DNA from: Penicillus capitatus
Taxonomy: Eukaryota; Chlorophyta
NCBI GenBank assembly: GCA_965649825.1
Contig: OZ287713.1
Location: forward strand, 248,001-312,000
DNA: 64,000 bases
Reading direction: 5' to 3'
Below, piece after piece: positions 48,441 through 57,443 of the stretch (the stretch's first letter is position 1; every line of letters begins with the position of its first letter). A program made the position numbers and the translations under genes. The notes beneath the pieces are model-generated. The model did no database searches and had not been told where the DNA came from. It saw only the letters and a list, made by a program, of their open reading frames with translations.

Positions 48441-48936
48441 CAAGGTTATATAATTGGCTCGATTCTTAGGCAGCTCGTCGGTTATTTTAGACGAAGTAAA
48501 GTATCCTATGAACGAAATCGTTAGAACAGAGAATCATACGCCTCTCTTTTCGGTCAATGAACGATCGAAGAATGAACTTACCAGATCGAAACTGCGCGTA
48601 ATGCTCTTATTCGAAGCTCTCGATGATTGTGGTTTCTAAAATCGATCGGCGACAGATCGATCGCAGCGCATCGATCAGTTCGATGGAAGACGATCGTCGA
48701 TCGCTGCTGGGCGAATCGCTTTTGTATGTTTTTTCGTAATCGTCCGATCGAAATGCCGGCGTAATGGTTTTTTGTCGAACGAAGCGTAGTAGTCGGTGCA
48801 CGACGATCAACAATCGATCGATCGGGTTATCGGAAGATTGATTCGTACGCATCGTACCGATGGTTTCCGTGTCAAATGACGCGATTCGTTGCCGTCGCTG
48901 TCGTCGCAGTCTCTTCCGTCTCGCAGGAAATGTGCG
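48441..48936. promoter_or_regulatory. upstream region of F-box gene, GATC-rich
   Basis: These are the last 500 bp before the F-box/LRR gene. Between about 48643 and 48835 there are ten GATC sites, mostly as CGATCG or ATCGAT, where about one is expected by chance. Function not known. I see no coding sequence. Confidence 0.4.
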
Positions 48937-50595
48937 ATGTCGAGTGCAGGGAGCGTCATTTCAGCGCGAACGGCGCCAGGCGAGCTGAAGAATCTCGCAG
49001 ACGAGATCCTCATTAAAATCTTCGTCCACCTCGACTTTAAAACCAGGTACATCTGTCGCTTGAAGGACACTGGCCGTAGTCGGATTCCTTCGCAGGCACT
49101 GCTGGCTTCCTCTCGTCTGTCCGCGTTGGGCGAATCTCGTTCGGAGCAACGAGCTGTGGCACGACGTCCGTGTGGCCCCTCACGAAGAGAGCGCTCTCTC
49201 TGGTGGGGCCGTTTCTCAAATCAAGGTCTTCCGTTGGTGCGGCCGGCCACATGTCCGTCCCTTTCTGCGCTCCCTGACGCTGAAAGGCCTCGGGACCGGC
49301 CACGACGACTTCACGCCTGTGGGCATCGGAGCCCTGCTGGGCATCTCATGCCAGGCATTGACAAGACTGGAGCTCCAGGCGTCTCGGGCGCTGCTGAGCG
49401 ACCTGAGCTACCTGCTCTGTCTCTTTTGCCTAAGAGACCTGGTCCTCGTCTGCGCGGACCCGAACCCCCTCCATCCTTTTCACGGTTCCGACATCCAGTG
49501 CGTCGCGCATCTGCAGGAGCTGCGCACAGCCGTGTTCGATCTGAACCTGGTGGTCGTTCCCGGTAAGCCCCGGCCACGAGAGGCAGGCCCGACGCGTGGG
49601 ATGCAGGAGATCTGAGTCGCCTGGAGAAGCTGAGGACCTTGAGCGTGAGCGGGACTGGGACCAGTTCTCTGCTCTTCCCGTTCTGTCTCTCGACTCTGTC
49701 GGTGGAGGAGCTGGTGGTGAAGAACCCATTGTGGGCGGAGGTGCCGGACGTGGTCATGCAGTTTCCTTGCCTCAGGAGCCTCGAGATCCGCAGACATCCC
49801 TTCGCACACAACCTCGGATTCAGCTCTCCTCCAGGTGGGACTTGCACCAAGCGGATGCGTGCGTCTGCACGGGGATGGATCCTAGGCAAGATGCATCAAC
49901 TGGAGCGCCTTGGCATCGTGGCCCACCAGCTTCAGAGGACGCCCGAAGAGGTCGGAGAGATGATCTTCCTCAAACACCTGGACCTGTCAGGGTCAGTCCG
50001 TCATCCACATCTGCACTCTCCTTGACTGCGGCGTGCATCAGGAACAAGTTCGACGAGCGCCTGCCGACGAGCGTCGTCTTTCCCTTCAAGAAGCTCTGCC
50101 GTCTGGAATCCCTGGACATCTCTGACTGCGGCCTCAGAGAGCTCCCTTCTTCACTTCGTGTGGAGAGACATCGGGTGAGGGATGCGTCGACTGACGTGGC
50201 TTGTCTGCAGAGTTCCTGGTCAACCTGACGGAGTTGAATCTCTCGGGCAACGTACTGGAGACCGCATCGAATGTGCTGTCCCGATGCCTCTCCTTGAAGC
50301 GCCTGTTGATGGTCGGCTGCGGATTGGACACCGTACCGTACCAGATTTCGGAGATCCCCAGTCTGGAGCACCTGGACATCTCCAACAACCCTGTCACCTG
50401 CGTCGAAGGCCTGAGGTGCGTGCCACGCCACAGGCCGTCTCCCTCCGTGATCGGTTTGTTCTCTGCAGCGATCTCTTGAAAAAGAAGCGCTTTGTCGCCC
50501 TCGTTTTCCGACAGGATAGATGGACATCCGAATTCGTCGCCTCCGCCTGCCGCATCGCGCGAATGTGGGGCAGACGCGAGCCCATTGTGAATTAG
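48937..50595 (+). CDS. F-box and leucine-rich repeat protein
   Basis: Six exons: 48937-49046, 49096-49562, 49607-49991, 50042-50157, 50211-50415 and 50469-50595. All introns are GT-AG, 44 to 53 bp long, and the 469-aa protein is in frame throughout. Residues about 20-60 form an F-box (LADEILIKIFVHLD, then LVCPRWANLV across the first intron). Leucine-rich repeats fill the rest, for example LRSLTLKGLG, LKHLDLSGNKF, LESLDISDCGLREL, LTELNLSGNVL and LEHLDISNN. F-box/LRR proteins act as substrate receptors of SCF ubiquitin ligases, with Skp1 bound by the F-box and the target by the LRRs. The target is unknown. The start at 48937 gives a Ser-rich lead of about 15 residues; an in-frame ATG at 48889 is the alternative. 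Confidence 0.85.
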
Positions 50596-50645
50596 ATCGT
50601 GTTGTGGTTTCTGGCAGACTCTTTCGGCTGTAAAGTAGAATCGAG

Positions 50646-52574
50646 TTACATGGTGGGTTGTGTGCCATGGATCCAGTCATAGTAGTAGTTCAGTAGACAG
50701 ATGGGCTGACCCAACACACAGAAGGACACCCAGAAAATGATGTTGCCCCAACGATCGCCGATTCTCCTCTGGAGAAACTGTGAGAAGAAAATGAGGGGGA
50801 CTTGAACAAGCATCCCCACAAACGACCACGGAAAGCTGCTGGAGAACTTGAGGGGCACAATCACCACTACCTCGTGCATCAGTGCCGAGACAAAGAACAC
50901 CAGCAGCATTGCAGCGGATCGTTGAAGGCCTACATTGCTCGCTCACGAGTGATGCATATAGGAAGGGAATGTCTAACCTAAATGAATAGCCGGGTAATAG
51001 ATCGTGCGCAGCATCCATTTGTGCACCGGGGTGTTCCACGTCCGCCAATAGTCTCCCAGATTCAACGCATTCCACCAGTCTTGATAAAACTCCCGATCTC
51101 CAAATTTCAGCGCCTCTGCCAGGATGTTGAGCCAGAGATGGAAAAAGATGTAGAACATGATGAGCCAAGCGTAGAGGACAGGAAGAGAGAGCTTCAAAAC
51201 CCTTTCGGCCAATGGCACAAACTGTCGATTTTTCAGGGGTATCATCGAATTCTCGACAGCTGGAACAATGTACTGATCGATGATAGCCATCTGCAACGCC
51301 AGAGCCAGAACAAACTCACCACAGCGTCGAAGTAGCCATTTTCCACGAATCCTATCTGTCTGAGGGTACGACGGTTGATAGGTCAATGTCGGAGCAAACA
51401 TGAAGTAACAGAGGCGGCCAGGAGTGATGCTGTTCAGATATGCCGATCCAGTATCGCCGTTTTCTATCCACATGCGTCTGAGATCTGCATTGCAGTGGGC
51501 GTACGAGATAAGCTTCATGCAGATGATCGTCGTCACAAACGTCAGAACGAAAGACGGCAGGACAGCATCGACAGAAATGTACACCAGCCACAGCGGCAGC
51601 ACAAATGCCAACAGGACATTTCCCACGTGCAGACCACAGAGCAGCCGCTCCTGCATAAAAGGCCGCACCATGGCATCTGTCTTCTTCATTTTTGCCACAT
51701 GTCGCTGTACAGCTCGTATACCCAGGCATTCGATGAGGTACGCCTGAATGGTACAGAAGAAGAGAACGGGCCAGCACAGCATGAGTGGCTGGGATGATCC
51801 CCAGAGCAAACGTTCAAACCACTGAAGCGGATGCACCCTCAGTCCATACTTGAAGACATTCTCGAGAACGAGACGAAAATTGGCAGCAAAGAGAATGACG
51901 ACGCCGAGATTCAGCAATCCAGGATGGGGGTGTTGGAAGAGCCGCTCGGAAGAGAGAATACTGGAGCGGTTCTGCAGATGGACGGCCGTGGATCCGACCA
52001 TGGGACGACGGACATCTTTCTTTGCTTGAGAGGATGGTGTTTCGACGACGTCTGGCCACTCGGCAGCAGGTTTCGCTGATGTGACGTCTGGTGCTGGTCT
52101 CAACTCCAATGGCATCGACTTCATCCGTGGAAGCTCCCGCGGTGCTCTGCCCATTGCTCCCGCCGCTTCGAATGCGGTGATCCATCTCTGCGCCATGGAC
52201 CGATCGCTGCTGCTCAGTCGCAGCACGACGCATCCCGATGTGTCTTTGAGGCCAAAAATCCAGAACCTCTTTCGCTTCATGCCTTCCCAGTGCAGCGCAT
52301 ATCCTTGCACAGGAATCTCGCTCTCCGGGATCAGGTTCATCGTCTGTTCAGAGGCGAAGCATTTGAGACAGGAATCGACCAGAGAGAAATAACATCGGAC
52401 CCAGGAACTGCCGAACAGTCCCATCGCATCGGACCTGTACTTGAACAGATAGCCCTCCATTCGAACGCGTTTGGCATGGAGGGCGAATAACTGCTCGCGA
52501 AGATGTTCATTGACGGCATGGACTTCACGCAGCTGCTCTTTCAGAGACGCGACGTCTTCTTCGCGATTCGCCAT
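50646..52574 (-). CDS. DGAT1: diacylglycerol O-acyltransferase 1-like, with PH domain
   Basis: Two exons, 52574-50978 and 50929-50646, joined by a 48-bp GT-AG intron, give 626 aa. Residues about 5-35 are a coiled coil. Residues about 38-145 form a PH domain (MEGYLFKYRSD at its start, ending RWITAFEAAG). The rest is an MBOAT-family membrane protein with many hydrophobic helices. The DGAT1/ACAT hallmarks are FYQDWWN and the catalytic His in VSALMHEVVV, followed by GNIIFWVSFCVLGQP. The enzyme acylates diacylglycerol with acyl-CoA to make triacylglycerol in the ER. Sterol acyltransferase is the alternative, but FYxDWWN followed by HKW favours DGAT1. The PH domain could direct it to phosphoinositide-bearing membrane. 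It converges with the F-box gene, with only 50 bp between stops. Confidence 0.88.
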
Positions 52575-52835
52575 CGGTCGCGAACGTAATGACAGAGACG
52601 CGTTTCAATTACTAGACGAACAAACACACACATCTACGGAGTGAACGAACAAACGAACAATGCTAACGTCCTCTTCATTAGAAAATAATCGTCGTTCGCC
52701 AACCAAGGCATAAAAGAAGAGATGTTGTGGTGTCACATCACAAACATCCTATTTTTGCGCGCTACCCGGTCTCTGAAGCAAAGGAATGGAAGAATACAAT
52801 TCTTCGTGAGATGATACGCTAGATGTCCTGCCAAC

Positions 52836-54312
52836 CTAGATCACAGACAAGGCCCTCACGTAGGGCTCTACTACAGACAGGCCACTTGCATTTCGAAATG
52901 AGGGTCTGGAGTGCAGAGTGGTGGGAGTGAAATTCGTCAAGAGTTTCTTAACGTGCGGCGGCAAACGACTGGCCATGATGGACGCGTTGACACGATCGGT
53001 CTGGAGATTATCGACAAACTGATCGGTCTCGTCTACGATCTCTCCCTGGAGGAGTTCCTCGATAAGATCTTCGATCGTCACGATGCCGACCGGTTCCATA
53101 CGCGATGCCTGTTCGATGGCGTTCCAGTCTGCGTGTGGGTCACCACGTGATAAAGGTGTCTTGGTCAGAATGGCCATATGACTGCGACCCGTTTTGAAGA
53201 GATTGAGGACATCGTACATCGGTTGACTGGCAGGCAGATAGGCAACGCTTCGCATTTTCATATCCTTCACACACATCATGGCATCGGCATCGATCGTGAT
53301 GAGCTCCTTGACAAGAATGAGTCCCAGGATCGATTTTCTGTCCTGTCCAGCGTGCACCGGAATGCGACTGTGTCCTGTCTGGACAATACGTTGAATCGTT
53401 GGATGATCTAAGACATCGTCTTCTGACAACATAAAGACTTTATCCAGAGGCGTCATGGCCTTCTCGACTTTCTTCGTTTGCATATCCAGTGCGCCGAGAA
53501 TCACATTGACCTCGTCTTCCGACAATCCGCCGCCCAGTCCCTCCAGTCCAGAATGCAGCGTGACGAAAGCTTTCAATTCAGGTCGTTTGAAGATTGCCTA
53601 GTACAGTGCGAGGCGAAAGTGAGAGTGAGGAGAGTAGGATTAAGGTACAGTATGGTTTGGACCGATTGCCCAATCGAGGACTTTGCTGATGGGCCAGCTG
53701 ATAGGGAACGTTATGCGTCGGAGGAACATCACAAAGGAAGCCGAGTATGCTCCAATCGTCAATCCGTAGCGACAACACAGTGCCTGTGGCACAATCTCCC
53801 CTACATCACACTTTTCTCGCTGCTTAGTAGCTCGGCTAGATGTGACATACCAAAGACGAGCACCACCGTCACAGACAACACAATGGCTGTCACTTCATGT
53901 ACCAAACGATCTAGGAATATCGGTAGCGCCTGGAGACAGCGCATCAGACAAATGTGTAATCTCGTTTGCGATGGGACCTCGACGGCGAAGGCGTTGCAGA
54001 GCAAAAGTGTAACCAATGTGTAATGCGGGTTCTCGACGACCTATCAAACCCAGCAGCTTCCACTGCGTTATCATCACGCCGTTGGTCTTACGGGTAATAT
54101 CTTTTTGGCGAATGCGGCTTGGCGTTGCGTACCACTGCGTTCGAGCACCTATGTCGAGACAGACACGAGCATCATGGTTTGTTCCGCAGCGGCCTCGCGA
54201 CCTTCAAGTCCATGACGTCTTGCGACATGAGTCCCAAGGTTAGTCCACTCATCAACCCGGCGAAAATGACAAGGAAGGCCACGAAGATAGAATACAGAAG
54301 CTCGACTCCCAT
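52836..54312 (-). CDS. CNNM/CorC-type DUF21-CBS membrane protein
   Basis: Six exons: 54312-54202, 54148-54092, 54040-53978, 53929-53851, 53800-53670 and 53597-52836, giving 400 aa in frame. The N-terminal DUF21 membrane domain has the family signatures GLMSGLTLGLMS, ILPVVENPHYTLVTLLL, ALPIFLDRLV and VLVFGEIVPQALC. Two CBS domains follow (AMTPLDKVFML to LVKELI, then VGIVTIEDLIEELL). CNNM/Mam3/CorC proteins are linked to magnesium or other divalent-metal transport, with the CBS pair sensing nucleotide-Mg. There is no C-terminal cyclic-nucleotide-like domain, so it is nearer the short plant and fungal form. One intron (53598-53669) is non-canonical. Confidence 0.87.
53598..53669 (-). other. GC-AG intron with 6-bp direct repeat at its ends
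   Basis: A 72-bp intron. On the coding strand the hexamer GCAATC stands at its 5' edge and again just after its 3' edge, so the splice point is ambiguous within the repeat. Any choice gives LDWAIFKRPELKAF, the expected family sequence. Choosing GC-AG gives GCAATC at the donor and ACTAG at the acceptor. Confidence 0.65.
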
Positions 54313-54384
54313 TTTCGCAAAGCACTGTCACATCAAGGAACAAAACGCCTCATCCGACGGCATCCGCTGTCATTATCCATCACC
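54313..54384. promoter_or_regulatory. short divergent promoter region
   Basis: Only 72 bp separate the start codons of the CNNM-type gene (minus) and the mitochondrial CBS gene (plus). On the minus strand it holds TTGATGTGACAG just before the CNNM ATG. That sequence matches intron 3' ends in this window and suggests a leader intron. Confidence 0.5.
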
Positions 54385-55020
54385 ATGTCGAGTTTCGTCG
54401 CGCGTCGTCTGCTCTGCGCCTTCATTTCGTCACCCGTCCGCGCCGCGGCCGTCGGGTCGGGGCAGCGTTGGATGGCGACTCAAGCGGCGGACAGCGCCAC
54501 GGGCGGCACGACGGAAGCAGGTTGGGGTCAAACGCTTATCGCCGACGTCCTGCGTCTCAAGGCTGACGAAGGCAAATGGCTCTTCTGTGCCAAAGACGAC
54601 ACGGTTTTCGACGCCATTATGAAAATGGCCAAAGCAAACGTCGGCTCTCTTCTCGTATTCGACGCGAGCAAGCTGCAGAAAACGAGCGACCAGACCATAG
54701 CCGCGTCCACCGATGCCGTGTGCGGCATCATTACGGAACGTGATTACTTGACCAAGGTGGCATGCGAGGGACGTGCCTCGAAGGACACCCGTGTCGAAGA
54801 AATCATGACGGCTGGGTCAAAGCTCATTACAGTGACGCCGAAGCAGACCGTCGTCGAGACGATGGAGCTCATGGCGGATAACAATGTTCGTCACGTTCCT
54901 GTCGTGGAAAAGCATTCGATGATGGGAATGGTCTCGATTCGGGATATGGTGAAAGTGATGGTTAGCGAACATCGCAATGAAATGGCAAACATGCAGCGCT
55001 ATGTCCAAGGCATGTACTAG
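54385..55020 (+). CDS. mitochondrial CBS-pair protein (CBSX3-like)
   Basis: A single exon of 211 aa. The first 35 residues are rich in Arg, Ala and Ser with no acidic residue until later (MSSFVARRLLCAF, then GQRWMATQAA), as expected of a mitochondrial presequence. Two CBS motifs follow: TVFDAIMKMAKANVGSLLVF with GIITERDYLTKV, then QTVVETMELMADNNVRHVPV with GMVSIRDMVKVM. Stand-alone CBS pairs of this type bind adenosine nucleotides and, in plants, regulate mitochondrial thioredoxin. The role here is inferred from that similarity. Both CBS proteins of this locus are divergent neighbours but belong to different families. Confidence 0.85.
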   Translation: MSSFVARRLLCAFISSPVRAAAVGSGQRWMATQAADSATGGTTEAGWGQTLIADVLRLKADEGKWLFCAKDDTVFDAIMKMAKANVGSLLVFDASKLQKTSDQTIAASTDAVCGIITERDYLTKVACEGRASKDTRVEEIMTAGSKLITVTPKQTVVETMELMADNNVRHVPVVEKHSMMGMVSIRDMVKVMVSEHRNEMANMQRYVQGMY

Positions 55021-56146
55021 TGGCCTCCTCTCTTACTCTCTCATTTTAACATAGCCACCAAACAACGACCAACGAACATAACTGCTTCGTGCGTTGTTTT
55101 CTGAATTTTAAGGATGACGAAGATGCCACGGTGCATCTTTTGGAAGAGGATGGTGGGTTTTGTGGTTTTCTAAAGGAATGTTTGCGTCCGTTCGATGAAC
55201 TGGACCGGTTGCATGAATTTTGGACAGATCTTTTCGCATGGTATCTTGCTCAGAGGGAACGAAGCAGAGGCCTTTGTTCTGTAACAGTGACAAACTTAGA
55301 GTGTTACACCGAAGTTGTCGTTTTAACAAGAATCTCTCTGTGGTGTCTGCATTATTATGAAAGGCGATGTCTCTTCTTTCGATATCGGCGGCGCGACATG
55401 AACGGATACTGTTTGGAACGCAGATGGTCGATCTTCTCTTCTTCTTCCTGAAAAATGGACGGCGTGTGCGAGCGAGTGCTGTGTGGNNNNNNNNNNNNNN
55501 NNNNNNNNNNNNNNNNNNNNNNNNNNNNNNNNNNNNNNNNNNNNNNNNNNNNNNNNNNNNNNNNNNNNNNNNNNNNNNNNNNNNNNAGGGCTTTCGTATA
55601 TCTACCAAACTCACACTTGGCGATTGGGACATTGGTATCCCTTATCTCTTGCGATGAATGACAGCGTTATGGATAAAAGAAGACGATGCGATCTCTAACA
55701 CCACTGTAAGTGGAGATGACTCAAGATCTCCTCCCTCCATCGTCATCGTACGCCGTTCGCATTCCGAATCGAACAACTATCTTTGCAGCGAAATCGAGCA
55801 GTTCAGAAGAAGCCACATCACTGAAAAACCTTCAGAAGAGTAAACACTTCTCCTAGGACGTGAACAACTGAAAGATGAGGATGAGCCACAGAAAAAATGC
55901 GCGACACGCGAAATGGTGGCTACTCCACTTTCAAGAGCATCGCAGAGGCACGCACGCGACTGTGATGTTTCGATAATCGATCGATTGGCCGCGACACGAT
56001 GACGATGAACAATCACTCTTCCATGCAACACAAAACAATTAAGACAACGGGTCCAATTCCATCGTTGTCCACTGCAAAGGGTCCAAAAAATCGTTTCTAA
56101 AAAGAGGAATAGACATGCAGGGATGACCGTGATGGATCGATCGTAG
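55021..56146. other. convergent intergenic region with assembly gap
   Basis: This lies between the ends of the CBS gene and the S-adenosylmethionine synthetase gene. A plus-strand ORF of 120 aa (55089-55451) has no recognisable feature and is not called. The region includes a 100-N gap, so it may be longer than shown. Confidence 0.45.
55487..55586. other. scaffold gap of 100 N
   Basis: Exactly 100 unknown bases, the conventional size for a gap of unknown length. Sequence on the two sides need not be as close as the coordinates imply. Confidence 0.98.
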
Positions 56147-57443
56147 TTAAGCAGAATCTTTTCCGTTCTTGGATTCCTTCAGTTCCTTAACGATCTCCCA
56201 TGTAAAATCTGGGTCATCGCGGCCAAAGTGTCCGTAGGCAGCCGTTTTTCTGTATCTCGGTTTGAAGAGATCCAGATTCTTGCCGATCATACCCGGTCTA
56301 AAATCGAAGGTATTGATCACCTTTGCCAGAATCTCGGCATCCGGAATAGTGCCTGTGGCGTAGGTATCCACAAAAACAGAGAGAGGCTCCGGAACGCCAA
56401 TCGCATAAGACACTTGAATCAAACAACGTTTCGCAAATCCGCCAGCCACGACTGACTTCGCCGCCTGACGCGCAATGTACGCGCCAGAACGATCGACCTG
56501 TCGCAACACCACACTCATCGCTGTCACATCACTCAAAAGTCACATCACCTTTGTCGGATCTTTGCCAGAGAAGGCACCTCCTCCGTGCGCTCCCCATCCA
56601 CCATACGTATCAATAATGATCTTCCTCCCGGTCAAACCGGCATCGCCGTGCGGTCCACCGATGACAAACCTCCCGGAGGGATTCAAATGAAAGATCGTGT
56701 CGTCGTCGATGTAGTCTTTCGGAACGACAGGTGTGATCACATGCTTCATCAGATCCGCGTGAATCTCCTTGTTGGTCACACTCTCGTCGTGCTGTGTCGA
56801 GATTAGGATGGTGTGAACGCGTCTGGGCACCATGGCCCCGTTCTCTTGTTTATACTCCACCGTCACTTGCGTCTTGCCATCCGGACGCAGCCAAGGACAG
56901 GTCCCATTCTTGCGCACTTCTGTCAGACGGTAGCCCAGTTGCGTCGCCAACACGTGTGTCAGTGGCATCAGCTCGGGCGTCTCGTCTGTCGCGTAGCCAA
57001 ACATGATGCCTTGGTCGCCGGCGCCGATCTCTTCCAATGTCTTGGTGCCGAGTCCATGGACGCCTTGGCCGATGTCGGGTGACTGCTCTTCGATGTGCAC
57101 CACCACTTTGCAAGTGTCGGCGTTGAGGCCAACATCGTCCGATGTGAAACCGATCTCGCGGCATGTCTTTCGCACGATTGCCTCGTAGTCGACTTTCGCT
57201 TTTGTCGTGATCTCGCCGAAAACCATCACCATGTCCGTCTTCGTCGCCGTCTCGCAGGCCACTTTCGAGGAGGGATCGCCTTCGAGACAGGCGTCAAGGA
57301 TGGCGTCTGAGACCTTCGTCAAACGCCGGCTGTCAAACAGAGACCCGCCGACACAGAGGCGTAACCCATACCTGGTCGCAGATTTTGTCGGGATGGCCTT
57401 CGTTTACCGACTCCGAAGTGAAGAGAAAAGAGGTGCCCGTCAT
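56147..57443 (-). CDS. S-adenosylmethionine synthetase (methionine adenosyltransferase)
   Basis: Three exons, 57443-57372, 57313-56549 and 56497-56147, with introns of 58 and 51 bp, give 395 aa, the usual family length. Signatures: [13 protein letters not shown] (ATP and methionine site), [12 protein letters not shown], and [12 protein letters not shown] joined by splicing to [15 protein letters not shown]. The second intron starts GTGATGTGAC and carries a second TGATGTGAC near its end. The enzyme makes S-adenosylmethionine from ATP and methionine and acts as a cytosolic dimer or tetramer. All catalytic segments are intact, so it should be active. The form is the eukaryotic MAT type. Confidence 0.96.

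Noticed and set aside
49311-49889. Minus-strand ORFs opposite the F-box/LRR gene
   Set aside because: The plus-strand exons give a continuous F-box/LRR protein. The opposite frames are Pro/Arg/Gly-rich shadows.
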